The notes under the pieces were generated by a model. The model saw only the letters and a program-made list of their open reading frames with translations. It had not been told where the DNA came from and searched no databases. Positions 37,277-46,723 of a stretch of 64,000 bases of DNA are shown here, piece after piece. The position numbers and the translations under genes are program-made. Every line of letters begins with the position of its first letter. Position 1 is the first letter of the stretch. The stretch is from Serratia inhibens. Lineage in GTDB: Bacteria > Pseudomonadota > Gammaproteobacteria > Enterobacterales > Enterobacteriaceae. The stretch spans positions 1,054,001 through 1,118,000 of the forward strand of contig NZ_QYYG01000001.1 of the NCBI RefSeq assembly GCF_003591175.1, written 5' to 3'.

Positions 37277-37432
37277 TTATTGATCATCACCGTGCGGCAT
37301 GCCAGTCTTCGGTTTAGGTTTATCTCCCTCCGGTTTTTTATCCTTTGCAGCCGATAGAGCGCGGCCAATCAGCCATAGCAACAGCGGCATCAGCAACAGA
37401 CATAGCGCCAGCGTTATCAGTGCATTTGTCAT
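37277..37432 (-). CDS. Small membrane protein at the end of the hydroxyproline operon (51 aa)
   Basis: A 51-codon gene with AAGGAT 6 bases before the ATG. The product has one hydrophobic helix (ALITLALCLLLMPLLLWLIG) and a charged, proline/lysine-rich tail (AKDKKPEGDKPKPKTGMPHGDDQ, as pieces). It starts 48 bases after the dehydrogenase subunit gene on the same strand, so it may be co-transcribed. No family is recognised; a role in anchoring the dehydrogenase complex is only a guess. Confidence 0.55.
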   Translation of the reverse strand: MTNALITLALCLLLMPLLLWLIGRALSAAKDKKPEGDKPKPKTGMPHGDDQ

Positions 37433-37480
37433 CCTTTGCCCACCTGCTCTCTCTGGTCATTATGCCTGAGTGTAGCATGC

Positions 37481-38743
37481 TTATCCGTCGCTCTCGGCGC
37501 GGCCAAGCCGCACCAGCGTTTCTGTTCTGGCCGGCGTCAATGGGATCCGTGGAGCCTCCAGCGGCCAGCCAAAAAGATGACGTGCCGCCGTCGCGCAAAT
37601 TTTGCCCTGACAGGCGCCCATACCGCAGCGGCTACCCAGCTTGGCCGCCGACCAGCCAGAGAACTCACGGACCTGTCCCAGCGGGACATCCTCGCAGCGG
37701 CATAACAGCGTATCGGGCATCGACAACGCTTTCAAAGCAGGGTTTAGCATAAAGGCGCGCTCTACCGCCCCAGCGAAATGCCGCCACTTATCACGCTGCG
37801 CCAGCAATGCCTGCGCCTGTTCCCTATTGCCGGTGGCGACATAGCCTGCGATAGCTCCCTCTGCCAGCGCCAACTCGCTGCCACCAACGCCGGTACAGTC
37901 TCCGGCGGCATAAATCTGCGGCAGACTGGTTTGCTGCTGCTCGTCCACAGCCACAGCATGATTGAAAATTCGACATCCCAAGAGCATCGCCAGTTCGATA
38001 TTAGCCACCAGGCCAAAACCGCAGGCCAACCGATCGCAAGGCAGCGTCACCACTCGCCTGCCCTGCCGAACCCGCACCGCCTCCAGCCGTTGTTCGCCCA
38101 GCGCCTCCAGTACATAGCTGTCAGGGCGATAACGACGATTTAGCAGAGTCAATGATTGGCGTAGCTTCGTCGGCCAGCGCCACAGCCCACCGGCAAACCC
38201 CGCCAACCGCAGGACAGAGGCTTGCTCCGCCAGCACCACCACTTCGCCGCCGGCTTTGGCAACGTTATTGGCCACCGCCAGCAGCAACGGCCCGCTACCG
38301 GCAATCACCACCCGCTCCCCTTTGATTTGCAGCCCCTGCTTTATTTGCGCCTGCAACCCGCCGGCACCGGTCACCCCTGGCAGTGTCCAGCCGGGAAACG
38401 GCAGCAGAAGCTCCCGTGCGCCGCAACACAAGATCAACCGTTGATAATCGACGAGTCCGCTGCCCAAAGCACCTTCATAGAGGATTTGCTGCGGCCCGTA
38501 ATGAGCCACGATTTTAACGGCGTTGAGTAACGTCACGTTATTCAGCGCCTCAACGGCCTGCCGATACTGCTGCGCAAGCACTGGCAATATTACTCCCGGC
38601 CCATCGCGCCAAATTTGTCCGCCTGGGCGGGGGTTATCGTCCAACACCAGCACCGACTGGCCACTTTGCGCAGCGGCGCGGGCTGCCGCTAACCCAGCAG
38701 GCCCTCCACCGATAATCAGCACATCGCACGTCAGATTACTCAT
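37481..38743 (-). CDS. D-hydroxyproline dehydrogenase, NAD(P)/FAD-binding subunit
   Basis: A 420-residue flavoprotein with an N-terminal dinucleotide fold (DVLIIGGGPAGLAAARAAAQ, as pieces), a second one (VVIAGSGPLLLAVANNVAKAGGEV as pieces), the IYAAGDCTGVGG flavin motif and a C-terminal BFD-like [2Fe-2S] cluster region (LLCRCEDV ... SRCGMGACQGKICA). It matches the middle subunit of HcnABC-like D-amino-acid and D-hydroxyproline dehydrogenases (LhpE type). The second of two adjacent ATGs (38743) has GAGGAG at good spacing. It overlaps the ferredoxin-like subunit by 8 bases. Confidence 0.85.
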   Translation of the reverse strand: MSNLTCDVLIIGGGPAGLAAARAAAQSGQSVLVLDDNPRPGGQIWRDGPGVILPVLAQQYRQAVEALNNVTLLNAVKIVAHYGPQQILYEGALGSGLVDYQRLILCCGARELLLPFPGWTLPGVTGAGGLQAQIKQGLQIKGERVVIAGSGPLLLAVANNVAKAGGEVVVLAEQASVLRLAGFAGGLWRWPTKLRQSLTLLNRRYRPDSYVLEALGEQRLEAVRVRQGRRVVTLPCDRLACGFGLVANIELAMLLGCRIFNHAVAVDEQQQTSLPQIYAAGDCTGVGGSELALAEGAIAGYVATGNREQAQALLAQRDKWRHFAGAVERAFMLNPALKALSMPDTLLCRCEDVPLGQVREFSGWSAAKLGSRCGMGACQGKICATAARHLFGWPLEAPRIPLTPARTETLVRLGRAESDG

Positions 38744-38996
38744 CATCGCTCCTCTCAATACGCATGCCTGATTGGCACAGGGTCTGGCACGCCAACCGTC
38801 GCAGGCCATTCACCGTAACGCGGCACTCCTGGCAAATACCCATGCCACAAAACGGCGCTCGCGGCAGTTGGCTGACCGAGTGACGACAACGATCCTGCCC
38901 GCTCAGGCTAAGCGCTGCTGCCACGCTGATGCCCTCCGGCACGCGTAAGCTTTCCCCCTCGATTGTGAGTGTCAGCAAATTATCCTCCTGGCTCAT
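38736..38996 (-). CDS. D-hydroxyproline dehydrogenase, (2Fe-2S) subunit
   Basis: An 86-residue plant-ferredoxin-type subunit. The cluster ligands are read as RHSVSQLPRAPFCGMGICQECRVTVNG (pieces PFCGMGICQECRV) with a fourth cysteine in LACQTLC. It is the small subunit of an HcnA/LhpF-like three-part dehydrogenase that passes electrons from the flavoprotein to the respiratory chain. The ATG overlaps the upstream stop as ATGA and the stop overlaps the next subunit, so all three are made together. Confidence 0.85.
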   Translation of the reverse strand: MSQEDNLLTLTIEGESLRVPEGISVAAALSLSGQDRCRHSVSQLPRAPFCGMGICQECRVTVNGLRRLACQTLCQSGMRIERSDDE

Positions 38997-40117
38997 ACCG
39001 ACAATACCTCCGTGCCAAACATCCGCGCAGCAAGATAGGGAGTGTCGTCAATCGCTGGCCGGTGATTCTGGATCTGCGCCGCAATCAGTGCGGCGCTGCC
39101 CAATGCGGTTGTCACCCCCAACCCCTCATGCCCCAATGCCAGCCATAACCAGGAGTGCTGCGGGTGCGGCCCCAATAGCGGCAAACCATCGGCCGAAGCG
39201 GCGCGCAGGCCGGTCCAGCAGCGGATAATATTCAGTTGCGCCAACGCGGGTAAAAAGGTTTGGGCGCGCGCCAGCATCGCCGCCAGTATTGGCATGTCTA
39301 TGTCGGTGTCTAAGGTGCCAAATTGGCGGGAAGAACCAATCAGCAATTGGCCTGTCGGGCGCGCCTGAACGTTAAACGCCACTGAAGTGCCGTCGCAGGC
39401 ATGCGCACTGGCGCCATAGCCCAGTTCAACCAATTGATGGCGAACCTGCCGTGGGTAGCGATCGGTGATCGCCAAGTGCCCTTTTTTGGCTTTCAACAAC
39501 GGCTGCGCCAACAGCCGATCGGCCTGGAGGCCGCAGGCAAGCACCACTACGGGTGCAGTCAGGCGCTCACCGCTGGCCAGCACCACCGTTTGATCCTCCA
39601 GCATGACAGCCTCGCCGGCAACCACGCCGATCGCCGCTCCCGCATCGGTCTGTAACCAGCGGGCAACGTTGGGCGCATACACAATGCCATCGCCCGGCAC
39701 CCGTAACCCGCCCGCCAGGCCGGGCCGCAGCATCGGCTCAAGACGGGTAACCTGCTCAGCACCGAGCGTCTCGCTAAGCACGCCATATTCCGCCATTCGC
39801 CGCAGCTTCAGTTCGGCAATCGCCATTTCATCTTCACGCTCCGCTAACCAGAGCGTGCCGCAACCTCGCCAGGCGCAGCTTTCCGGCATGCGATCCACTA
39901 CATCGCGCCACAATTGCAACGAATAAGCGCTTAAGGCCAATTCAGCGGGGTTATCATCCATGCAGACCAGGTGTCCCATGCCTGCTGCCGTGGCACCAGG
40001 GCGCTGATTATCCACCAGCAAGACCCGATGCCCTTCCTGCGCCAGCCTCCAGGCACAGGCCGCACCTATAATGCCGGCGCCTATCACTATCGCTTCCGCG
40101 CACCTGCCGGTGACCAT
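38993..40117 (-). CDS. D-hydroxyproline dehydrogenase, DadA-like catalytic subunit
   Basis: A 374-residue FAD-dependent oxidoreductase of the DAO/DadA family. The N-terminal FAD motif is IVIGAGIIGAACAWRLAQEGH (pieces VIGAGIIGAACAW) and the C-terminal one is LALGHEGLGVTTALGSA, with RCWTGLRAASADGLPLLGP in between. In this setting it oxidises cis-4-hydroxy-D-proline, made by the epimerase, to 1-pyrroline-4-hydroxy-2-carboxylate. The start is ATG 40117, which shares its A with the epimerase stop (TGATG). Related enzymes act on D-amino acids in general, so the substrate comes from context. Confidence 0.85.
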   Translation of the reverse strand: MVTGRCAEAIVIGAGIIGAACAWRLAQEGHRVLLVDNQRPGATAAGMGHLVCMDDNPAELALSAYSLQLWRDVVDRMPESCAWRGCGTLWLAEREDEMAIAELKLRRMAEYGVLSETLGAEQVTRLEPMLRPGLAGGLRVPGDGIVYAPNVARWLQTDAGAAIGVVAGEAVMLEDQTVVLASGERLTAPVVVLACGLQADRLLAQPLLKAKKGHLAITDRYPRQVRHQLVELGYGASAHACDGTSVAFNVQARPTGQLLIGSSRQFGTLDTDIDMPILAAMLARAQTFLPALAQLNIIRCWTGLRAASADGLPLLGPHPQHSWLWLALGHEGLGVTTALGSAALIAAQIQNHRPAIDDTPYLAARMFGTEVLSV

Positions 40118-41064
40118 CAACGGATCCCCCAGACGAAGGGGTCATGCTCATCCAGCAATAACCGGCTGTCGGCGCAAACGTACGCTTGCCCGCGAATAAA
40201 AGGGGTTATGCGATCGCCATCAGGGCGGTAATAACCGCTGAACTCGCTACCCATCACGCTCGCCTGGCGCCAGACCTCATCCGGCTGCAATTTGCCGTCG
40301 GCCGCCAGACAAGCCAGCTTGGCGCTGGTGCCGGTCCCACAAGGCGAACGATCATAGGCCTTGCCGGGGCATAGCACGAAGTTGCGGCTGTCAGCCTGCG
40401 GGTCGTCGGTGAACAGTTCAATGTGATCGATAACACCGCCGTCTTCCCCATAAACGCCCGCCAGCTCCAGCGCCTGACGCACCGCCCAGCAAAAGGCGGT
40501 GAGCGCCTCCAGATTTTGCCTGTTGATGGCCAGAGGATGTTCGGCAATCAGGAAAAACCAGTTTCCCCCCCAGGCGATATCGCCCGTCACCGCGCCATAG
40601 CCCTTTACCTCAACCGACACCTGGCGACGAAAACGGTAGGCGGGTACATTTTCCACCGTGACGCTGCCATCTTGATGCAACGTGGCACTTACCGTGCCGA
40701 CAGGGGTTTCAATCAAATGCTCGCCGGCGCGGATCCTCCCCAGATAGGCCAGCGAGGCAACCAGCCCGATAGTGCCGTGGCCGCACATGCCCAGATAGCC
40801 GGCATTGTTGAAGAAAATCACCCCGGCGGTGGCTTGTGGTGAACAGGGTTGGCACAGCAATGCTCCCACCAGCACGTCATTGCCACGGGGCTCCAGAATC
40901 ACGGCGCTTCGCCAGTCGTCATACTGCTGCGCAAACAACGCCTTGCGTTCCGCCATACTGCCGCTGCCCAGATCGGGGAACCCCTCAATAATCAATCGGG
41001 TGGGTTCCCCGCCGGTGTGGGAATCGATCGCCCGCAGTACGGTGAAATGCGAAGAAATTGCCAT
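40117..41064 (-). CDS. 4-hydroxyproline 2-epimerase (proline racemase family)
   Basis: A 315-residue enzyme that converts trans-4-hydroxy-L-proline to cis-4-hydroxy-D-proline. The two catalytic thiols of the family are Cys94 ([12 protein letters not shown]) and Cys242 ([11 protein letters not shown]); a Thr in the first place would mark a 3-hydroxyproline dehydratase, so this is a racemase/epimerase. The opening [15 protein letters not shown] is typical of hydroxyproline epimerases. ATG 41064 has CCAGGAG upstream; the in-frame extension to 41175 is unlikely. It is the first gene of the left arm of the hydroxyproline locus. Confidence 0.9.
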   Translation of the reverse strand: MAISSHFTVLRAIDSHTGGEPTRLIIEGFPDLGSGSMAERKALFAQQYDDWRSAVILEPRGNDVLVGALLCQPCSPQATAGVIFFNNAGYLGMCGHGTIGLVASLAYLGRIRAGEHLIETPVGTVSATLHQDGSVTVENVPAYRFRRQVSVEVKGYGAVTGDIAWGGNWFFLIAEHPLAINRQNLEALTAFCWAVRQALELAGVYGEDGGVIDHIELFTDDPQADSRNFVLCPGKAYDRSPCGTGTSAKLACLAADGKLQPDEVWRQASVMGSEFSGYYRPDGDRITPFIRGQAYVCADSRLLLDEHDPFVWGIR

Positions 41065-41453
41065 CGGAGTCTCCTGGGTTAATAGCCTGTTACCTATAGC
41101 CTTAGCCTGACCGAATACGCCGACGAGAGCTTGATGCATTTCGGCGCGGTAAATGCAGAAATCAGCACAATGCACACAACGGCGTTTACCCCATGCCGCC
41201 TAACCCAGTTGCAGCGGTCATAAGAATGACTTATTTATCACTATGTTATTGATATGCTATTTCTAAAACTGCGAGGCGGCAGCCGTTGCTCTTGCTAAAA
41301 ACTGCGCTGCAAAAAGAAAAAGTATGCGGCAATGCGCATATTTGGCAGCTGCGCTTGAAAAGTTATCAGAAAGTTAATATTGATTAACGGCGCCAGGAAT
41401 GGCCTGCCCGGGCCGCCTCAGGTTCGGTGTCAAACAGCGGGGAAGGTATTGCT
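41065..41453. promoter_or_regulatory. Divergent control region of the hydroxyproline locus
   Basis: A 389-base gap between the epimerase operon and the PAS-AraC regulator, with no gene. It is AT-rich in the middle (41220-41400) and contains short dyad-like pieces such as cataagaatgacttattta, but no exact consensus was recognised. Both promoters and the regulator's sites are expected here. Confidence 0.5.
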
Positions 41454-42299
41454 ATGCGATTGGCCCATGACCATCAGGTTGTTACTTCTCCTCAGCCCGC
41501 AACAGATGAGCAGGAAGATGACGTATTTGCCGTAGAACAGCTGTCCCGGCTGTGCGATGGCCTGGCGCAACAGCGCCCTAACAACCTGCACGAATTGCTG
41601 AACTCGCTGGCGCTGATCGCCCCGCTGCTCAACGCCATTCCCAACGTGGTGTTCTTTATCAAGGATGCGCAGGCGCGTTACCTGTTGGCAAATCTGACGC
41701 TGGCCAAGCGCTGTGGGTTTAAAACCGTCATGCCCTTGCTGGGAAAAACCTCGGCGGACGTCTTTCCCGCCCAGCTTGGATCGGGTTACACCGAGCAGGA
41801 TCTCCGGGTGCTGCGCCACGGGGTGCTGATTCAGGATCAGCTGGAAATGCATCTGTATAACGGTCGGGAAACCGGCTGGTGCCTGACGCAAAAGCTGGCA
41901 CTGTACGACGCGCAGGGCAAAATCATCGGCATGGCAGGCATCTCGCATGACCTGCAGGAAGCCAAAGCCAACCACCCGGCCTATCAACGGCTGGCTGCCA
42001 TCGACGTCTATATCCGCCAGCATTATGCCCGGCCGATCGCTCTCGAAGAGCTAACGGTGCTCACCGCGCTTTCCGTGGCGCAGATAGAACGCTACTGCAA
42101 ACGCATTTTTCACCTTACGCCGCGCCAGATGATCCACAAGGTTCGGTTGGAAAAAGCGACCGAATTGCTGGCCGGCGATTTGCCCATCACCGACATTGCC
42201 CTGCAATGCGGCTATACCGATCACAGCGCTTTCAGCCGTCAGTTCAAGTCGATGACCGGCTTGACGCCACGCGCCTTTCGGCTCACGGCAACCCCTTAA
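41454..42299 (+). CDS. PAS-domain AraC-family regulator of hydroxyproline catabolism
   Basis: A 281-residue regulator. A PAS domain (residues ~60-165: ALIAPLLNAIPNVVFFIKDA ... VLIQDQLEMHLYNGRETGWCLTQKLALYDAQGKIIGMAGISHDL, read as pieces) is followed by an AraC-type DNA-binding domain with ITDIALQCGYTDHSAFSRQF as the second helix-turn-helix. LhpR-type regulators of hydroxyproline genes have this layout, and the gene faces the epimerase operon while leading the deaminase arm. ATG 41454 has GGGGAAGG seven bases upstream; GTG 41427 is the alternative. Confidence 0.8.
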   Translation: MRLAHDHQVVTSPQPATDEQEDDVFAVEQLSRLCDGLAQQRPNNLHELLNSLALIAPLLNAIPNVVFFIKDAQARYLLANLTLAKRCGFKTVMPLLGKTSADVFPAQLGSGYTEQDLRVLRHGVLIQDQLEMHLYNGRETGWCLTQKLALYDAQGKIIGMAGISHDLQEAKANHPAYQRLAAIDVYIRQHYARPIALEELTVLTALSVAQIERYCKRIFHLTPRQMIHKVRLEKATELLAGDLPITDIALQCGYTDHSAFSRQFKSMTGLTPRAFRLTATP

Positions 42300-42506
42300 C
42301 CGTCTGATATTACCGCTCATTCCTCTTTTCTCGGCTGAATAACCCTCAGGCTTTTTGCCGCCCGATGATCTGCGCAACTGTGCCAATTTCGTCGTGGCAT
42401 TCGGCGAAAACCGTCAAGCCCCTGCGAACAATACAGGTCAATCTGTGGTTGGATTTCACCAATAGTTCACCATCGATTAACAAACTTGGACGACAGGATA
42501 AACACT

Positions 42507-43427
42507 ATGAGTCATAAAGCCATTAAATGGAGCGGCGTGTTCCCGGCGGTCAGCACCCAGTTCCGCAGTGATTTCTCTCTGGATCTCGACGCCACTCATA
42601 CGGTGATCAAAAACCTGGTCAAGGACGGCGTTTCAGGTCTGGTGGTATGCGGCACCGTCGGCGAAAACACTTCATTGACGGTACAGGAAAAGCTGTCAGT
42701 CATTGAGGTCGCGCGGGATGCGGCCCAGGGCAAGGTACCGGTGATCGCCGGCATCGCCGAATTCACTACTGCCTTTGCGCGCAATATGGCGCTCGAAGCG
42801 CAGAAAGTCGGTGTCGACGGCATTATGGTAATGCCGGCCCTGGTTTACTCCGCCAAACCCCACGAAACCGCTGCGCACTTTCGCAGCGTCGCCACCGCCA
42901 CCGATCTGCCGATCATGGTCTACAACAACCCGCCCATTTATAAAAACGACGTAACGCCCGACATCCTGACCTCGCTGGTCGACTGCGAAAACATCGTGTG
43001 TTTCAAAGACTCTTCCGGCGATACCCGCCGCTTTATCGATCTGCGCAACGAGGTTGGCGATCGCTTCGTCCTGTTCGCCGGGCTGGATGATGTGGTGCTC
43101 GAAAGCATCGCTGTCGGGGCCGAAGGTTGGATATCCGGGATGTCCAACGCCTTCCCGCGTGAAGGTGAAACGCTGTTCCGTCTGGCGAAGCAAAAACGCT
43201 TTGAAGAAGCGCTGTCGCTATACCGTTGGTTTATGCCGCTGTTGCACCTCGATGCGCGGCCGGATCTGGTGCAGTGCATCAAGCTGTGTGAAGAGCTGGT
43301 GGGCCGCGGTAGCGCCGTTACCCGTCCCCCACGCCTGGCGCTGCAAGGCGACACGCTGGCGGAAGTCACCGCAGTGGTCCAAAAAGCGCTGGCAAACCGC
43401 CCCGAACTGGCGGATGTCGGGCTGTAA
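42507..43427 (+). CDS. 1-pyrroline-4-hydroxy-2-carboxylate deaminase (DapA/NAL family)
   Basis: A 306-residue TIM-barrel lyase of the dihydrodipicolinate synthase/N-acetylneuraminate lyase family. The Schiff-base lysine is Lys167 (IVCFKDSSGD), the catalytic tyrosine Tyr139 (MVYNNPP), and the oxo-acid pocket GTVGENTSL lies at residues 49-57. In this locus it deaminates and dehydrates 1-pyrroline-4-hydroxy-2-carboxylate to 2-oxoglutarate semialdehyde, which the next enzyme oxidises. The ATG follows AGGA. Without context it would be called only a DapA-like lyase. Confidence 0.85.
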   Translation: MSHKAIKWSGVFPAVSTQFRSDFSLDLDATHTVIKNLVKDGVSGLVVCGTVGENTSLTVQEKLSVIEVARDAAQGKVPVIAGIAEFTTAFARNMALEAQKVGVDGIMVMPALVYSAKPHETAAHFRSVATATDLPIMVYNNPPIYKNDVTPDILTSLVDCENIVCFKDSSGDTRRFIDLRNEVGDRFVLFAGLDDVVLESIAVGAEGWISGMSNAFPREGETLFRLAKQKRFEEALSLYRWFMPLLHLDARPDLVQCIKLCEELVGRGSAVTRPPRLALQGDTLAEVTAVVQKALANRPELADVGL

Positions 43428-43484
43428 TCGCCGCCTTCGCCCGGCCGTCTGCCGGGCATTCTCATTTTTTCTGACGGGGGATAC

Positions 43485-45095
43485 ATGCCCAATATCCATA
43501 CTATCCGCGGCCAACAGTTTATCGGTGGCAAACGCTGCTCCGGGGGAGAAGCTACGCTGGTCAGCCTGCGAGCCGATAACGGCCAACCAACCGGCCACCG
43601 TTTCCATCAGGCAACCACCGTTGAAGCCGCATCCGCAGCCGAGGCTGCCGCACAGGCCTTCATTGCCTATTCACAAATCAGCGCCGAGCGCCGGGCTGCA
43701 TTTCTTGAGGCCATTGCCGATCAACTGGACGCGCTGGATGAGGATTTCTTCGCCTTCGCCATGCTGGAGACCGCCCTGCCCTTGGCTCGCCTGAGCGGCG
43801 AGCGCACCAGAACCAGCGGTCAGATACGGTTATTTGCCACCCTATTGCGTCGCGGCGATATGCACGGCGCACGCATAGACTGCGCTCTGCCACAGCGAGC
43901 GCCATTACCACGCCCGGATCTGCGGCAGTATCGCACCGCTATCGGCCCGGTAGCGGTGTTCGGCGCCAGCAACTTTCCGCTGGCGTTCTCCACCGCAGGC
44001 GGGGACACGGCGGCCGCATTGGCTGCGGGTTGCCCGGTCGTGTTCAAGGCGCACGGCGGCCATATGATCACCGCAGAGCTGACCGCACAGGCGATTGAAC
44101 GGGCCCGAGAGCAGCAGCAAATCCCGGCCGGCGTATTCAACATGATTTACGGCGATCGCATTGGCGCCGAGCTGGTACAGCACCCGGCGATCCAGGCGGT
44201 GGGCTTTACCGGCTCGCTGCGGGGTGGCAGAGCCCTGTTCGATCTGGCCATGCGCCGCCCACAGCCTATTCCGGTGTTTGCCGAAATGTCGAGCATTAAC
44301 CCGCTGATCGTGATGCCCCAGGCTCTGGCCCGACGTGGGCAGAAAATCGCTCAGGAACTGGTTGCCTCATTCACCCTGGGGTGCGGCCAGTTCTGCACCA
44401 AGCCGGGGTTGATCCTCGGCCAGCGCGGTGCGGCATTCAGCCGGTTGATTAACGAGTTAAACACGCTGATAAACGCTGCCGCACCGCAGCCAATGCTGAA
44501 CACCGGCACTCTGACGCATTACCGCAACGGATTAAAAACGCTCGAAGAGGTGCCGGGCATTCGCCATCTGGCCGGCAACCGCGAGCAGCAACCGCATCTG
44601 GCCGCTCCACAGCTTTATCAGGCCGACGTCAATCTGCTGCTGAGTGGCAACCCTTTGCTGCAGGAGGAAGTTTTTGGTCCGATGGCCGTCCTGGTGGCGG
44701 TGGAAGACAACCGTCAACTGGCTGCCGTGCTGGAAGGCCTGCAAGGGCAACTGACCGCCACCCTGCTGGCGGAGGAAGATGATCAAGCCGACGCGGCACC
44801 GCTGGCCCAATTGCTGACTCGCAAGGCCGGGCGAGTACTGTTCAACGGGTATCCCACTGGGGTAGAGGTCTGTGACGCCATGGTGCACGGCGGCCCTTAT
44901 CCGGCGACCAGCGACGCACGCGGCACTTCGGTAGGCACGCTGGCCATCGAACGTTTTCTGCGCCCGGTCTGCCTGCAAAATTACCCTGCGGCGCTACTCC
45001 CCCCACCGTTGCAAGACAGCAATCCACTTGGCCTGTTGCGGCTGGTTAACGGTATTTATACCCGGGATCCCATTACTTTATCTACCAACGACTAG
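43485..45095 (+). CDS. 2-oxoglutarate semialdehyde dehydrogenase (NADP-type ALDH)
   Basis: A 536-residue aldehyde dehydrogenase. Catalytic residues are Cys304 (LGCGQFCTKPG), Glu267 (VFAEMSS) and Asn163 (FGASNFPLAF); the cofactor loop GFTGSLRGGRALFDLA (residues ~240-255) is intact. It belongs to the longer branch of ALDHs that includes 2,5-dioxopentanoate dehydrogenases. Its job here is the last step, 2-oxoglutarate semialdehyde to 2-oxoglutarate. GACGGGGG lies 6 bases before the ATG; a GC hairpin (gcccgg/ccgggc) separates it from the deaminase gene. Confidence 0.87.
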   Translation: MPNIHTIRGQQFIGGKRCSGGEATLVSLRADNGQPTGHRFHQATTVEAASAAEAAAQAFIAYSQISAERRAAFLEAIADQLDALDEDFFAFAMLETALPLARLSGERTRTSGQIRLFATLLRRGDMHGARIDCALPQRAPLPRPDLRQYRTAIGPVAVFGASNFPLAFSTAGGDTAAALAAGCPVVFKAHGGHMITAELTAQAIERAREQQQIPAGVFNMIYGDRIGAELVQHPAIQAVGFTGSLRGGRALFDLAMRRPQPIPVFAEMSSINPLIVMPQALARRGQKIAQELVASFTLGCGQFCTKPGLILGQRGAAFSRLINELNTLINAAAPQPMLNTGTLTHYRNGLKTLEEVPGIRHLAGNREQQPHLAAPQLYQADVNLLLSGNPLLQEEVFGPMAVLVAVEDNRQLAAVLEGLQGQLTATLLAEEDDQADAAPLAQLLTRKAGRVLFNGYPTGVEVCDAMVHGGPYPATSDARGTSVGTLAIERFLRPVCLQNYPAALLPPPLQDSNPLGLLRLVNGIYTRDPITLSTND

Positions 45096-45139
45096 CCAGG
45101 CCGTATCTGAATGCCATCAAATAACAAGAGGGTAACCCC

Positions 45140-46705
45140 ATGACAACCCAAGGCAAATTCAAGAAGCAGCTTACGCTCACCGATCTGACGTTTATTGGTC
45201 TGGGCGCTATATTTGGCTCCGGTTGGCTATTTGCCGCCAGCCACGTCTCATCCATTGCCGGCCCGGCGGGCATTTACTCCTGGCTTATCGGTGGCCTGGC
45301 CGTTTTGTTGCTCGGCATTGTTTATTGCGAACTGGGTGCAGCTCTGCCACGCGCTGGCGGCATCATCCGTTATCCGGTATTTTCCCACGGCGAACTGATG
45401 GGCTATCTGTTGGGGTTTATCACTCTGATCGCCTTCTCCAGCCTGATATCGATCGAGATCGTCGCCGCCCGCCAGTACGCCGCCGCCTGGTTTCCCTTTC
45501 TGAGCCAACCCGGTTCCGGCGACCCGACGCCGATCGGCTGGGTCGTGCAGCTGGTGCTGCTGTGTTTCTTTTTCGCCCTTAACTACTACAGTGTCAAAAC
45601 CTTTGCCAAATCCAACAACCTGATTAGCGTGATTAAATTCGTGGTGCCGCTGTTGGTGATCGTGGTGTTGTTCAACTTCTTCAAACCCGAAAATTTGTAT
45701 AGCCAGGGCTTTGCACCCTTCGGTTCCGCCGGGGTAGAGGCGGCCATTTCGGCAGGCGGGATTATCTTCGCTTACCTCGGCCTGACGCCGATTATCTCGG
45801 TCGCCAGCGAGGTGCAAAACCCGCAGCGCACTATCCCCATCGCGCTGATCCTGTCCGTGGTGCTGTCCACCATCATCTACGTGCTGCTGCAAGTGGCTTT
45901 CCTCGGCAGCATTCCCAGCGAGATGTTGAGTGGTGGCTGGGCCGGTATCAGCCGGCAATTCTCACTGCCTTACCGCGATATCGCCATCACGCTGGGGATG
46001 GGGTGGCTGGCGTTCCTGGTGGTGAGCGATGCGATTATCTCGCCGAGCGGCACCGGCAATATCTATATGAACGCCACGCCGCGCGTGATCTACGGCTGGG
46101 CGCGCGCCGGCACCTTCTTTAAAATATTTACCCACGTCGACGGCGAGTCCGGCATTCCGCGCCCCGCGCTGTGGCTGACCTTTGGTCTGTCGATCTTCTG
46201 GACGCTGCCCTTCCCCTCCTGGGAGAAGCTGATCGGCGTAGTGTCCGCCGCGCTGGTACTGAGTTACGCCATTGCGCCCGTCACCGCCGCCGGTCTGCGT
46301 CGTAATGCGCCGGACCTGCCCCGCCCATTCTTCGTGAGAGGTTTTGGCGTGCTCGGTCCGCTGTCATTCATCATCTCGGCACTTATCGTTTACTGGTCCG
46401 GATGGAACACCGTTTCCTGGCTGCTTGGCCTGCAGATCCTGATGTTCGTGGTCTATATCCTGTTCAAAAACAAGGTGCCCACCCATGCCGTCAGCCTGCG
46501 GCAGCAGATCTGGTCCTCACTGTGGCTGATCGGCTTCTATGCGCTGATTATTGTGGCGTCTTATCTCGGTAGCTTTGGCGGTATCAATGCCATCGGCCAC
46601 CCGTGGGATACCCTAATGGTGGCGGTCATTGCGCTGGTGATTTACTACTGGGGCGCCTATACCTGTTTACCCAAGGCGAATTTCGACGGTGATGAAGAAG
46701 AGTAG
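45140..46705 (+). CDS. APC-superfamily amino-acid permease (likely hydroxyproline uptake)
   Basis: A 521-residue inner-membrane transporter with about 12-14 membrane segments. The APC signature near the N-terminus is FIGLGAIFGSGWLFAASHVSSIAGPAG (pieces GLGAIFGSGW and SIAGPAG), and helix 6-8 pieces AYLGLTPIISVASEVQNPQRTIP are typical of amino-acid permeases. Its place between the semialdehyde dehydrogenase and the imino-acid reductase indicates uptake of hydroxyproline or a related imino acid. The sequence alone does not fix the substrate. Confidence 0.82.
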   Translation: MTTQGKFKKQLTLTDLTFIGLGAIFGSGWLFAASHVSSIAGPAGIYSWLIGGLAVLLLGIVYCELGAALPRAGGIIRYPVFSHGELMGYLLGFITLIAFSSLISIEIVAARQYAAAWFPFLSQPGSGDPTPIGWVVQLVLLCFFFALNYYSVKTFAKSNNLISVIKFVVPLLVIVVLFNFFKPENLYSQGFAPFGSAGVEAAISAGGIIFAYLGLTPIISVASEVQNPQRTIPIALILSVVLSTIIYVLLQVAFLGSIPSEMLSGGWAGISRQFSLPYRDIAITLGMGWLAFLVVSDAIISPSGTGNIYMNATPRVIYGWARAGTFFKIFTHVDGESGIPRPALWLTFGLSIFWTLPFPSWEKLIGVVSAALVLSYAIAPVTAAGLRRNAPDLPRPFFVRGFGVLGPLSFIISALIVYWSGWNTVSWLLGLQILMFVVYILFKNKVPTHAVSLRQQIWSSLWLIGFYALIIVASYLGSFGGINAIGHPWDTLMVAVIALVIYYWGAYTCLPKANFDGDEEE

Positions 46706-46723
46706 CCGCAAAGGAGAAATCTA

